A stretch of DNA of 64,000 nt. It comes from CAVTWH01 sp963738365. GTDB lineage: Bacteria > Actinomycetota > Actinomycetes > Mycobacteriales > Micromonosporaceae. How positions within the stretch are numbered: position 1 is the first letter of the stretch; the number at the start of each line of letters is the position of its first letter. This document shows, piece after piece, positions 37,852 to 48,069 of this stretch. A program made the translations under genes and the position numbers. The notes beneath the pieces are model-generated. The model was not told the origin of the DNA. It was given only the letters and a program-made list of their open reading frames with translations, and searched no databases. The stretch is taken from the NCBI GenBank assembly GCA_963738365.1, contig CAVTWH010000008.1, positions 310,001 through 374,000 on the forward strand. Reading direction: 5' to 3'.

Positions 37852-38555
37852 TCGGCCGGCGCCGGGCGGGCCGACGACTGACCGCGCTCACCGGGGCGAC
37901 CGCCGGGCGTCGCCGGTGGGCCGACCTGCTGCTGACCCGTCCGCGACCCGTCACCGCCGCGGCCATCGGCCTGGCCGGGCTGGCCGGTCTGCTCGCCGGC
38001 GGCCCGGTCGGCGCCGTGATCGCGGCTGTCTACGCCGGGCTGGGGATCCGTGCGCTCCTGCGGCGGGAACGCCGTCGCGGCGACGCCCGGGCCGAGGAGA
38101 CGGCGCTCGATGCCGTCGTAGCGCTCGGCGCCGGCCTGCGCGCCGGCCAGCCGGCCGCCACCGCGCTCGCCGCCCTGACCACCGTCACCCGCGGCAACGC
38201 CCCGCTGGTGCGGATCATCCGCGCCCGGGTAGCAGCGGCGGCACAGGTGGCCGAGGCGGCCGGGGCGCCACTGGCCGACCTGCTCGACCGGCTCGACGCC
38301 GACCTGCGGTCGCACCGGGCGGTGGCCGACCTGGGTGCCGCCCACGCTGCCGGCACGTCGGCCACCGCGTGGCTGCTCACAGCGCTGCCCGTTGCGGGCA
38401 TCGGACTCGGCTACGGGCTCGGTGTCGACCCGCTGCACCAGCTGCTGCACACGCCGCTGGGCGCCGGCTGCGCCGGCCTGGCACTGATACTCCAGGTGAG
38501 CGGCTTGGCCTGGGCGTCCCGGATCGCGGGCACCCGGACCGGGTGGGTCTCATGA
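37848..38555 (+). CDS. tadB: TadB-like type II secretion F-domain protein
   Basis: Inner-membrane platform protein of the Tad pilus, 235 residues, start GTG at 37848 overlapping the tadA stop (GTGA). A basic N-terminus (GRRRAGRRL) precedes helices (ITAAAIGL-type segment PVTAAAIGLAGLAGLLAGG, GAVIAAVYAGLGIRALL). The cytoplasmic F-domain helices follow (LDAVVALGAGLRAGQPAATA, LADLLDRLDADLRSHRAVAD), and then C-terminal helices (TAWLLTALPVAGIGLGYGLG, AGLALILQVSGLAWA). The gene pair TadB/TadC in tandem and coupled to TadA supports the call. Confidence 0.85.
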   Translation: MIGRRRAGRRLTALTGATAGRRRWADLLLTRPRPVTAAAIGLAGLAGLLAGGPVGAVIAAVYAGLGIRALLRRERRRGDARAEETALDAVVALGAGLRAGQPAATALAALTTVTRGNAPLVRIIRARVAAAAQVAEAAGAPLADLLDRLDADLRSHRAVADLGAAHAAGTSATAWLLTALPVAGIGLGYGLGVDPLHQLLHTPLGAGCAGLALILQVSGLAWASRIAGTRTGWVS

Positions 38556-39151
38556 ACAGGTCACGCTGCCTCACCGGTGCCGGCTGCGCGGCGGTTCTGG
38601 GCTGGCTGCTGGTCGGCTCCTGGCCGGGGCTGGCGGTGGCGCTCGTCGCCGGGCTCGTCGCCTACCGGCTGCTGCGCCGGGTGGAGTCGGCCGCGCTGCG
38701 CCGGCAGCGGGAACAGGCCGCGGCGCTGCTGCCGTTCGCACTCGACCTGCTGGCCGGTGCGCTGCGTGCCGGGCTGCCGGTCGGACAGGCGATCCAGCTC
38801 GTCGCCACGGCCGTCGGTGGGGCGCTCGGGCCCAGACTGGCCGGCGTTGCCGATGCTCTCGCGGCGGGTTCCCCGCCCGGCCGGGCCTGGACGCCGGTGG
38901 TCGAGCTGGCCGGTGGTGCGCGGCTGGCCGCCGTGGTGACCCGTGCGGCCGACAGCGGCGCCGCGCTGGCCTCCGCCTTCGGGCGCCTCGCCGACGACCT
39001 GCGCGGGCAGGCCGTCAGCCGGGCGCAGGCCGCCACGCAGCGGGCCGGCGTACTGCTGGTAGTCCCCCTCGGGCTGTGTTTCCTGCCCGCCTTCGTCGTC
39101 GCCGGTGTCGTACCGGTGATCGTCGCCGTCTTGGGCGACGTCCTGTCATGA
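38552..39151 (+). CDS. tadC: TadC-like type II secretion F-domain protein
   Basis: Second platform protein, 199 residues, ATG at 38552 overlapping tadB. N-terminal helices: AAVLGWLLVGSWPGLAVALV. The F-domain has ALLPFALDLLAGALRAGLPV, QAIQLVATAVGGALGPRLAG and VVTRAADSGAALASAFGRLA (the last typical of T2SF). The closing helix LLVVPLGLCFLPAFVVAGVV is followed by PVIVAVLGDVLS. It is compact compared with proteobacterial TadC, as usual in actinobacteria. A short gap of 12 bp separates it from the pilin gene. Confidence 0.85.
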   Translation: MNRSRCLTGAGCAAVLGWLLVGSWPGLAVALVAGLVAYRLLRRVESAALRRQREQAAALLPFALDLLAGALRAGLPVGQAIQLVATAVGGALGPRLAGVADALAAGSPPGRAWTPVVELAGGARLAAVVTRAADSGAALASAFGRLADDLRGQAVSRAQAATQRAGVLLVVPLGLCFLPAFVVAGVVPVIVAVLGDVLS

Positions 39152-39163
39152 GAGGAGCACTGC

Positions 39164-39334
39164 GTGATCCGCAGGCTACGGACCCGGCTCAAGGGCGACG
39201 CCGGAATGAATACCGCCGAGTACGCCGTCGGCACCCTCGCCGCGGTGGCCTTTGCCGGAGTGCTGCTCAAGGTGCTCACCTCGGAGAAGATCCAGAATGC
39301 GCTCTCCGGCATCGTGCAGCGGGCACTGCAGTGA
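39164..39334 (+). CDS. Flp-type pilin subunit (DUF4244-like)
   Basis: 56-residue pilin precursor from a GTG at 39164 with AGAGGAG six bases upstream. A basic leader (VIRRLRTRLKGDAG) ends before MNTAEYAVGTLAAVAFAGVL, the hydrophobic helix with the Glu-Tyr pair (residues 19 to 20) that is diagnostic of Flp pilins; cleavage by the prepilin peptidase is expected just before it. The tail is LKVLTSEKIQNALSGIVQRA. No prepilin peptidase gene is in the window. The stop overlaps the next start (GTGA). Confidence 0.88.
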   Translation: MIRRLRTRLKGDAGMNTAEYAVGTLAAVAFAGVLLKVLTSEKIQNALSGIVQRALQ

Positions 39335-39672
39335 TCCGGCGGGTACGCGGAGACCGGGGCAGCGCGACCGCCGAGTTCGCGGTCGCGCTGCCCGCACTCG
39401 TGCTGCTCCTGCTCTTCGCCGTCGGTACGGTCAACGCCGTGCTGGCCCGGATGCGGTGCGTGGATGCCGCCCGGGACGCGGCGCTGGCCCAGTCCCGGGG
39501 CGGCGACGGCGCCAGCGCGGCGTACCGTCGCGCCCCCGCTGACGCGGCGGTGTCCGTGCGCGCCGACGGGGATCTGGTCTACGCCACCGTGTCGGTGACC
39601 GTGCGCCCGCTCGGCCGGCACCTGCCCGGCGTCACGGTCAGCGGCGACGCCGTCGCCGAGGTGGAGCCGTGA
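39331..39672 (+). CDS. TadE-like minor pilin
   Basis: 113 residues, start GTG at 39331 overlapping the pilin stop. The N-terminus is RRVRGDRGSATAEFAVALPA followed by the helix LVLLLLFAVGTVNAVLARM; the T-A-E-F motif is the TadE processing signature. The C-terminal part is a small beta-rich domain (DAAVSVRADGDLVYATVSVT, VRPLGRHLPGVTVSGDAVAE). Likely a pseudopilin built into or priming the pilus. Fully coupled with its neighbours. Confidence 0.85.
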   Translation: MIRRVRGDRGSATAEFAVALPALVLLLLFAVGTVNAVLARMRCVDAARDAALAQSRGGDGASAAYRRAPADAAVSVRADGDLVYATVSVTVRPLGRHLPGVTVSGDAVAEVEP

Positions 39673-40142
39673 CGGCCGGCGGGCGTGGCCGTGACAGCCG
39701 CTGGTCGGCCGGTGCAGGTTCAGCGGCAGGCGTTCCGGTCGGGCATGGCGGCGGGCGCACCGGCCCGGACGGGGTCCCGGGTGTCCGTTGTCGCGGCGAG
39801 CGGGGTTCGGCGTCGCTGTGGGTGCTCGCCTGCGGGTTGGCCGTCCTGCTGCTCGGGCTGGGTGGGGCGCAGGTGGGCAACGCGATGATCACCCGGCACC
39901 GGGCGTCGTCGGCGGCCGACCTGGCCGCACTGGCCGGCGCACGGGCGACCTACGCCGGAGCGGCGACATCCTGTGCCCAGGCCGGGCGGCTGGCCGCCGC
40001 CAACCACGGCCGGCTGGTCGGGTGCGTGGTCGATGGTCGGTATGTCACCGTCACCGTCGAGGTCGACCTGGCCGGCCCGGCCGGCTTCGCGCTCACCGCC
40101 CGCGCTGTCGCCCGCGCCGGCCCGGTCGGCGAGCACCCGTGA
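39669..40142 (+). CDS. TadG/Rv3654c-like pilus-assembly protein
   Basis: 157 residues from a GTG at 39669, overlapping tadE. A long, Gly-rich N-terminal extension (about 45 residues) precedes GERGSASLWVLACGLAVLLL and then GLGGAQVGNAMITRHRASSA, ADLAALAGARATYAGAATSC, which is typical of the Rv3654c/TadE-TadG type. Later residues are VVDGRYVTVTVEVDLAGPAG. A downstream start near 39815 would give a normal-length protein, so the true start is uncertain. Last gene of the operon. Confidence 0.75.
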   Translation: MTAGGRGRDSRWSAGAGSAAGVPVGHGGGRTGPDGVPGVRCRGERGSASLWVLACGLAVLLLGLGGAQVGNAMITRHRASSAADLAALAGARATYAGAATSCAQAGRLAAANHGRLVGCVVDGRYVTVTVEVDLAGPAGFALTARAVARAGPVGEHP

Positions 40143-40243
40143 GGATCGGCTGCCCCGCCAGGCCGGTCCAGCGGTCAAGGCGTGCCGACCGGGCGCCGGC
40201 CGCAGGCCCGCCGCGCCGGACGGGTCCGGCCGCCGGCGGTCGG

Positions 40244-42583
40244 TCAGCCTCGCCCGTCGAGCGCGCCGAGGACGGCGCCGAGGACCCGTACCGCCGCCGC
40301 CTTGTCCAGGGGGTCGTTGCCGTTGCCGCACTTGGGGGACTGCACGCAGGACGGGCAGCCGGTCTCGCAGGCGCAGGTGTCGATCGCCTCCCGGGTGGCC
40401 GACAGCCACTCCACGGCTACCTGGTAGGCGCGTTCGGCGAAGCCGGCGCCGCCCGGGTGGCCGTCGTAGACGAACACCGTCGGCGCCCCGGTGTCCGGGT
40501 GCAGCGCGGTCGACAGGCCGCCGATGTCCCACCGGTCGCAGGTGGCGACCAGCGGCAGCAGGCCGATCGCGGCGTGCTCGGCGGCGTGCAGCGCACCGGG
40601 CGTACCGGCCGGCTCGATGCCGGCCCGGCGCAGTTCGGCGGGGGAGACGGTCCACCACACGGCCGTGGTGGTGAGCTGGCGGGCGGGCAGGTCCAGGGGA
40701 CGGCTGTCGATCACTTCACCGGAGCCGATCCGGCGGCGCTGGTAGCCGACCACCTGGTTGGTGACCTCGACGGTACCGAGGAACAGGCCGACCGGGCCGG
40801 CGTCCAGATAGGAGGTGACGGCGCTGACGGTCAGGTCGGTGACGTCGGTCGGGTGGGTGCTCCACTCCGGCTCCTCGGCGTGTACCAGCGCCACACCGTC
40901 GGCCAGGTCCAGCTCGTCCACCACATACGACACGCCCTGGTGCAGGTGGACGGCGCCGGTGTGCACCTGGACGTGCGAGGCGCCCCGGTCGACGGTACCC
41001 AGCAGGCGGCCGGTGGCCTGCTCGACGATCGCCACCGGTGCCCCGCCGGTACCCCGCAGGTCGACCTCGGGACGGCCGTCGTGCGCCCAGTACCAGCCGG
41101 TCGGGCGGCGCCGCAGGTGCCCGGCGGCGACCAGCGCCTCGACCGTGGCGGCCGCCGGTTCGCCGCCGAAGAGCTCCAGGTCGGCCCGGGTCAGCGGCAG
41201 CTCGACAGCGGCCGCGCACAGGTGCGGGCCGAGCACGTACGGGTTGGCCGGGTCGAGCACGATCGCCTCGACCGGCCGGCCGAACAGCGCGGCGGGATGG
41301 TGGACCAGGTAGGTGTCCAGCGGGTCGTCCCGGGCCACCAGTACGCACAGCGCCTCCCGCCCAGCCCGGCCGGCCCGCCCGGCCTGCTGCCACAGCGACG
41401 CCAGCGTGCCCGGGTACCCGGCCAGCACCACGGCGTCCAGGCCGACCAGGTCCACGCCCAGCTCCAGGGCGTTGGTGGAGGCGAGCCCGAGCAGCTCGCC
41501 GGAGTGCAGGGCCTGCTCCAGCGCCCGGCGCTCCTCGCGCAGGTACCCGGCCCGGTAGGCGGCCACCCGGTCGGCCAGCTCGGGGGCCACTTCGCGCAGC
41601 GACCGGCGGGTCATCGTGGCGACCAGTTCGGCACCCTTGCGGGACCGGATGAAGGTCAGCGTGCGGGCCCCCTGGACCACCGCGTCGGTCAGCAGGTCGG
41701 CCGCCTCGCGCAGCGCCGACCGGCGTACCGGCGCGGCCAGCGCCCCGCCGTCGGCGTCGTGGCCGGGCAGCAGCGGCGGTTCCCAGAGCGCGAAGGTGAC
41801 CCCGCCCCGCGGCGATTCGTCCTGCGTGACAGCGCTGACCTGCACGCCGGTCAGCCGCTGCGCCGAACCGGCCGGGTCGCCGGCCGTGGCCGACGCCAGG
41901 ATGAACGTGGGCGAGCTGCCGTAGCGGGCGCAGATCCGGCGCAGCCGGCGCAGCACCTGGGCCACGTGCGAGCCGAAGACGCCCCGGTAGGCGTGGCACT
42001 CGTCGACCACCACGAAGCGCAGCCGGCGCAGGAACGACGCCCAGGCGTCGTGCCGGGGCAGCACGCTGTAGTGCAGCATGTCGGGGTTGGTGAGGATCAG
42101 CCGGGAGTGGGCGCGGACCCAGTCACGCTCCTCGCGCGGCGTGTCGCCGTCGTAGCCGGCCGGGCGTACCCCCTCGGGCGCCAGGGCCGTCGCCGCCCGC
42201 ACCTGATCGGCGGCGAGTGCTTTGGTGGGGGCCAGGTAGAGCGCGGTGGCCCGGGGCTCGGCCAGCAGCCGGGACAGCACGGGCAGCTGGTAGGCCAGCG
42301 ACTTGCCGGAGCCGGTGCCGGTGGCGATCACCACGTGGCGACCCCGGTGCGCCAGGTCGGCGGCGGTCGCCTGGTGCGCCCACGGCTGCCCGATGCCCCG
42401 CTCGGCGAGCCGGTCGACCAGCTCGTCCGGTACCCAGTCGGGCCAGGGCGCGGTGCGGCCGGGGCGGGCGGGCACCCGTTCGACGTGGGTCAGTGACTCC
42501 GGACCGCGTCGCGTGAGGTGCCGCAGCAGGTCGGCGGGGGCCGGCGGGCCGATCCAGGCCACCGCCGGGCTCGCGCTGGTCAC
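40244..42583 (-). CDS. DEAD/DEAH-box helicase with C-terminal Cys cluster (YprA/MrfA-like, DUF1998)
   Basis: ATP-dependent helicase, 779 residues using a GTG at 42583 (VTSASPAVAWIGPPAPADLL); intact. Motifs in order: Q-motif region HQATAADLAHRGRHVVIATG, Walker A TGTGSGKSLAYQLPVLSRLL, Ia YLAPTKALAADQ, II VVVDECHAYRGVFGSHVAQV, III ILASATAGDPAG, IV region TFIRSRKGAELVATM, V TNALELGVDLVGLDAVVLAG, VI QQAGRAGRAGREALCVLV. The C-terminal DUF1998 has four cysteines in CACETGCPSCVQSPKCGNGN, which bind zinc in MrfA, a mitomycin-damage repair helicase. It is divergent from bldG, matching my memory of the Streptomyces order. Confidence 0.9.
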   Translation of the reverse strand: MTSASPAVAWIGPPAPADLLRHLTRRGPESLTHVERVPARPGRTAPWPDWVPDELVDRLAERGIGQPWAHQATAADLAHRGRHVVIATGTGSGKSLAYQLPVLSRLLAEPRATALYLAPTKALAADQVRAATALAPEGVRPAGYDGDTPREERDWVRAHSRLILTNPDMLHYSVLPRHDAWASFLRRLRFVVVDECHAYRGVFGSHVAQVLRRLRRICARYGSSPTFILASATAGDPAGSAQRLTGVQVSAVTQDESPRGGVTFALWEPPLLPGHDADGGALAAPVRRSALREAADLLTDAVVQGARTLTFIRSRKGAELVATMTRRSLREVAPELADRVAAYRAGYLREERRALEQALHSGELLGLASTNALELGVDLVGLDAVVLAGYPGTLASLWQQAGRAGRAGREALCVLVARDDPLDTYLVHHPAALFGRPVEAIVLDPANPYVLGPHLCAAAVELPLTRADLELFGGEPAAATVEALVAAGHLRRRPTGWYWAHDGRPEVDLRGTGGAPVAIVEQATGRLLGTVDRGASHVQVHTGAVHLHQGVSYVVDELDLADGVALVHAEEPEWSTHPTDVTDLTVSAVTSYLDAGPVGLFLGTVEVTNQVVGYQRRRIGSGEVIDSRPLDLPARQLTTTAVWWTVSPAELRRAGIEPAGTPGALHAAEHAAIGLLPLVATCDRWDIGGLSTALHPDTGAPTVFVYDGHPGGAGFAERAYQVAVEWLSATREAIDTCACETGCPSCVQSPKCGNGNDPLDKAAAVRVLGAVLGALDGRG

Positions 42584-42834
42584 GCGAGAAACTCTAACGT
42601 GCCGGCCCGCTTGGCCCGGCTCAGACATGCCGGGCGGCGGCTGCGACGGCTTTCTGGCGCCATCCCGAAGGCTGGGCATCGGGAAGTTGGACCCGGTGGG
42701 TGGGCGCGGCTGATCTGCGCTTCCGGGCGGGTGCATAATGATCTTGTCGGACGTGGGGGATGCCGGGGCGCCGGCAATGGTTAGATTCCTCCGGGGGCTG
42801 TCACAGTCCGGTCATCACCGGCGAGGAGGTCCGG

Positions 42835-43203
42835 ATGGAGCTGTCCATGGCAACGCGGACGGATCGTGGGTACGCGGTGCTCGAAGTGGCCGGCGAAATC
42901 GACGTGTACACCGCGCCGCAACTGCGCGAGCGGTTGATCGCAATGGTCGAGGGCGGCGCCCGGCAGGTCGTGGTGGACCTGGGCCGGGTCGAGTTCCTCG
43001 ACTCGACCGGGCTCGGTGTGCTGGTCGGGGCGCTCAAGCGGCTGCGCGTGGTGGGCGGGGAGTTGCTGCTGGTGTGTGGCCAGGAACGGCTGCTGAAGAT
43101 CTTCCGCATCACCGGGCTGGACCGCGTCTTCGCGCTGTACGAGTCGGTCGAGGCGGCCACCGGCGAGGGCCGGGCGGGCGAGCCCCTGGGTACGGCCGGC
43201 TGA
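42835..43203 (+). CDS. bldG: Anti-sigma factor antagonist BldG (STAS domain)
   Basis: SpoIIAA-like antagonist of a sigma-factor-binding kinase, 122 residues; controls development and stress sigma factors in streptomycetes. The ATG at 42835 follows GAGGAGGT. MELSMATRTDRGYAVLEVAG, EIDVYTAPQLRERLIAMVEG and VEFLDSTGLGVLVGALKRLR match BldG closely; the phosphorylatable Ser is in LDSTGLG. The C-terminus (QERLLKIFRITGLDRVFALY) is also diagnostic. The next gene, an anti-sigma kinase-like protein, starts five bases after the stop, as in other actinobacteria. Confidence 0.93.
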   Translation: MELSMATRTDRGYAVLEVAGEIDVYTAPQLRERLIAMVEGGARQVVVDLGRVEFLDSTGLGVLVGALKRLRVVGGELLLVCGQERLLKIFRITGLDRVFALYESVEAATGEGRAGEPLGTAG

Positions 43204-43208
43204 GCCCG

Positions 43209-43760
43209 ATGCCCACTGTCCGCCTCTCCTTCACCCCGGCGGCCGCGCACGTACGCACCGCGCGTCTGGTGGCGGTGGCCGTCGCCCGGCGCGCCGGGGT
43301 CTCCGCCGAGCTCTACGACGAGATCCGGCTGGCCATCGGTGAGGCGTGTTCGCGGGCCGTGGCGCTACACCGCCAGCACGGGCTCAGCGAGCTGGTGGAG
43401 GTGGTGCTCAGCGACGAGGCGAGCTTCACCATCCGGGTGACCGACCGGGCGCCGATCGACGCCGCGCTCAGCCCGCCGGCCGGCCGGGCCGACCCGGTGG
43501 CGCTGATGGAGGAGGCCGCGCAGGACGGCGGCTGGCCCGCTCCGCCGGCCGGTGGAGCGGATCACCGCGCCGACCCGGACACCTCCGGGCCCGACCACGC
43601 GGTGGACGAGGCGGAGGAGGCGGTGGCCGTCGGGATGCGCCTGGCGCTGCTGGCCAGCCTGGTCGAGCAGATCACCGTGCGCCCGGCGGAGCAGGGCAGC
43701 GGTACCGAGGTCGTGATGTCCTGGCCGGTCGCGCGGCCCGGCAACGGCGCCCGCCCGTAG
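43209..43760 (+). CDS. Anti-sigma factor (RsbW-like ATPase fold) paired with BldG
   Basis: 183 residues, ATG at 43209. The N-terminal half is a GHKL-type fold seen in RsbW/SpoIIAB proteins: MPTVRLSFTPAAAHVRTARL, AELYDEIRLAIGEACSRAVA (N-box-like, with Glu-Ala-Cys where kinases have Glu-Ala/Thr-x-Asn), LVEVVLSDEASFTIRVTDRA. A Pro/Asp-rich insert (about residues 95 to 140) separates this from MRLALLASLVEQITVRPAEQ and GTEVVMSWPV. The invariant Asn of the N-box is not visible, so kinase activity may be weak; binding to BldG is the likely role. Overlap-free and certainly co-transcribed with bldG. Confidence 0.8.
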   Translation: MPTVRLSFTPAAAHVRTARLVAVAVARRAGVSAELYDEIRLAIGEACSRAVALHRQHGLSELVEVVLSDEASFTIRVTDRAPIDAALSPPAGRADPVALMEEAAQDGGWPAPPAGGADHRADPDTSGPDHAVDEAEEAVAVGMRLALLASLVEQITVRPAEQGSGTEVVMSWPVARPGNGARP

Positions 43761-43990
43761 GTTGCTGCCGCCGACCGGCGCTGCGCTCACCGCACGACGG
43801 GCAACATCACATGACACAATCAGCACTGGATGTGACCCCAACCACGACGGGCCGCTAGAGTACGCGGGTCAACTGCTTCCACCGCTGGTCACGCCGTCCG
43901 TTGGCCGGTGGGTGCGTGGTTACTCCCCCAGCGGAGAACGCCGTCCGACACGCTCGGTGACGGCGCATGTTTCGGTACAGGAGGACATAG

Positions 43991-46354
<2,364 letters not shown>

Positions 46355-46377
46355 CCGGTCGGTCGCGCCTGCGACAC

Positions 46378-46416
46378 GATGGCGCCGGACCCGCACGGGT
46401 CCGGCGCCATCTTTTT
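46378..46416 (+). terminator. Intrinsic terminator after hppA
   Basis: Perfect 15-bp stem, GATGGCGCCGGACCC pairing with GGGTCCGGCGCCATC, four-base loop GCAC, then TTTTT (46412 to 46416). It is one of the few classical rho-independent terminators with a T-run in the window. Confidence 0.92.
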
Positions 46417-46525
46417 CCTGGTACGCGTAGCCACCGCACCCGGGCAGCGGGGCGTCGGGCGGCGACACGCGAACCGGGCGGCACCGCACTCCTCGCCGGC
46501 CTCGAACAGCCGTACAGTGACCGGC

Positions 46526-47077
46526 ATGCAGCGCGTCCTCCTCCGCCTCGGGCTGCTCCCGGTGCTCGCCGCCGCCCTACTGGGCGGTGCCGCCTGCGGG
46601 GGCGGTCCGCACGGCGTCCGCTCGCGCGCCTGGGTCACCGACGTCTGCCAGGCCCTCGGCCCGTGGCGTACCCAGATCACCACCCTGAACAGCCAGGCCG
46701 CCACCGACACCGGCGCCGCCCACGACCCGCAGCAGACCCGCGACAGCCTGGTGAAGCTGCTCTCCGGTGCGCAGCAGGCCAGCGAGCACGCCCGCGCCAC
46801 CGTCGCCGCCGCCGGCTACCCGGACATCCGGGACGGACAGGCCATCGCCGCCCGGTTCGTCAAGGCGCTGGCCGCCGTACGGGACGCCTACGCCAAGGCG
46901 CAGCAGACCATCGAGGCGCTGCCGCTGGCCGACCCGGAGAAGTTCTACGACGGCGTCCAGCAGGCGCTGGCCACCCTGACCACCGACTACGCGGCCGCCG
47001 GGGTGAACACCACCACGCTGGCCTCCGCCGAACTGCGCAAGGACTTCGACGAGGTACCGGCGTGCAACCCGGCCTGA
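46526..47077 (+). CDS. Putative lipoprotein of unknown function
   Basis: 183 residues, start ATG at 46526 (an in-frame GTG at 46517 is possible). The N-terminus is a lipoprotein-type signal: QRVLLRLGLLPVLAAALLGG, then AACGGG, with the Cys near residue 24. The mature part is helical: TDVCQALGPWRTQITTLNSQ, DSLVKLLSGAQQASEHARAT, VKALAAVRDAYAKAQQTIEA, VQQALATLTTDYAAAGVNTT, ending DEVPACNPA. Three Cys residues remain in the mature form, so a disulfide is possible. No family recognised. The downstream gene overlaps its 3' end by 16 bases. Confidence 0.7.
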   Translation: MQRVLLRLGLLPVLAAALLGGAACGGGPHGVRSRAWVTDVCQALGPWRTQITTLNSQAATDTGAAHDPQQTRDSLVKLLSGAQQASEHARATVAAAGYPDIRDGQAIAARFVKALAAVRDAYAKAQQTIEALPLADPEKFYDGVQQALATLTTDYAAAGVNTTTLASAELRKDFDEVPACNPA

Positions 47078-47910
47078 TCCCGCCGTCCCCGGGCGGTGAC
47101 ACCCCGCCGCCCCGCGGTGACCAGGGCGCGGACGCCCTCCTCCCGTCAGGCGGTGACGCCCTGCTGCCTTCGGATGGTGACGCCCTGCTGCCTTCGGACG
47201 GCGACGCCCTGCTGCCTTCGGACGGCGACGCCCTGCTGCCTTCGGACGGCGACGCCCTGATGTCCTGGAGAGGCGACGGTCCGGCGCCCGGGCGGGTCCG
47301 GCCGGCGGCCGGGCCGGTGGTCCGCCGGTCGCGCCCGAGCGGGCAGCTGTCCCTGTTCGGCGTGGAGGCGCGCGCGCCGGCCGCCGTCGACCTGGAAGGC
47401 CTGCTGGCCGGGCCGGGCCAGGTGGTCCGGATGGGCGGCACGGCGCGGGTGTCGATCGTGGTGGACGAGCTGTGGCGGGCGCGGGTGCTGGTCCGGGAGT
47501 TCCGCGCCCGGGGCCTGTCGGCCAGCTGCGTGGCCACCGCCGAACAGCACATCGGGGTACGCAGCGCCTACGCCACCTCGCTCGCCCCGCTGGGCCGCGC
47601 CTGGCTGCGCGGGGCGGTGAAGACCCCGCCGGAAGGTTTCACGCTGGACGGCCGGCGGCTGCGGCTGTGGCTGGTGGCCGCCGGGTCGCGCGACGAGTTG
47701 GGCCTCACCCTGGCCCTGGGCGCCGGGGACGAGCCGACCTGGGGCCCGGCCGGCGCCGCCCTGTCCGCCCTCGGGCTGGCCCCGGTGCTGCTCGGGCCGC
47801 GTGCCGGCGGCCCCGGGTACCGGATCACCGGGCAGCGCCGGCTGGCCCGGCTACGGGAGCTGGTAGGGGACGAACCGGACGGCGCACCGGGCGGCCTGTG
47901 GCCCGCGTGA
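47062..47910 (+). CDS. Conserved hypothetical protein upstream of topA with five 24-bp repeats
   Basis: 282 residues from a GTG at 47062 with GAGG seven bases upstream. The N-terminal 70 residues are Pro/Asp-rich and contain the octapeptide DALLPSDG in tandem (see repeat entry). The conserved part begins RRSRPSGQLSLFGVEARAP, followed by AVDLEGLLAGPGQVVRMGGT, ARVSIVVDELWRARVLVREF, SLAPLGRAWLRGAVKTPPEG, FTLDGRRLRLWLVAAG, GPRAGGPGYRITGQRRLARL and RELVG. I recall similar proteins just upstream of topA in actinobacteria, but no function. The SLFG(V) start of the conserved part recalls short peptide motifs that dock to clamps; this is only a resemblance. Confidence 0.72.
   Translation: MQPGLIPPSPGGDTPPPRGDQGADALLPSGGDALLPSDGDALLPSDGDALLPSDGDALLPSDGDALMSWRGDGPAPGRVRPAAGPVVRRSRPSGQLSLFGVEARAPAAVDLEGLLAGPGQVVRMGGTARVSIVVDELWRARVLVREFRARGLSASCVATAEQHIGVRSAYATSLAPLGRAWLRGAVKTPPEGFTLDGRRLRLWLVAAGSRDELGLTLALGAGDEPTWGPAGAALSALGLAPVLLGPRAGGPGYRITGQRRLARLRELVGDEPDGAPGGLWPA
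47131..47250 (+). repeat. Five tandem 24-bp units inside a coding region
   Basis: Units start at 47131, 47155, 47179, 47203 and 47227, followed by a half unit. Copies 4 and 5 are identical (GACGCCCTGCTGCCTTCGGA plus CGGC), and earlier ones carry silent or conservative changes. The period is a multiple of three, so the frame is kept and each unit adds eight residues. Confidence 0.92.
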
Positions 47911-48069
47911 GCCCTGGCACAGTTGACTATGGGTGTACGGTGGCGCCGTCTACTGTGACGACCGCGCCGGTTCCGGGCGCAAACGGGAACCTCCGGCCGG
48001 TCGCGGGCGTTACGTTGGACAGTCGCCAGCCAAACACCAGCTGGCGCACACCGACCTGTGGGGAGCACC

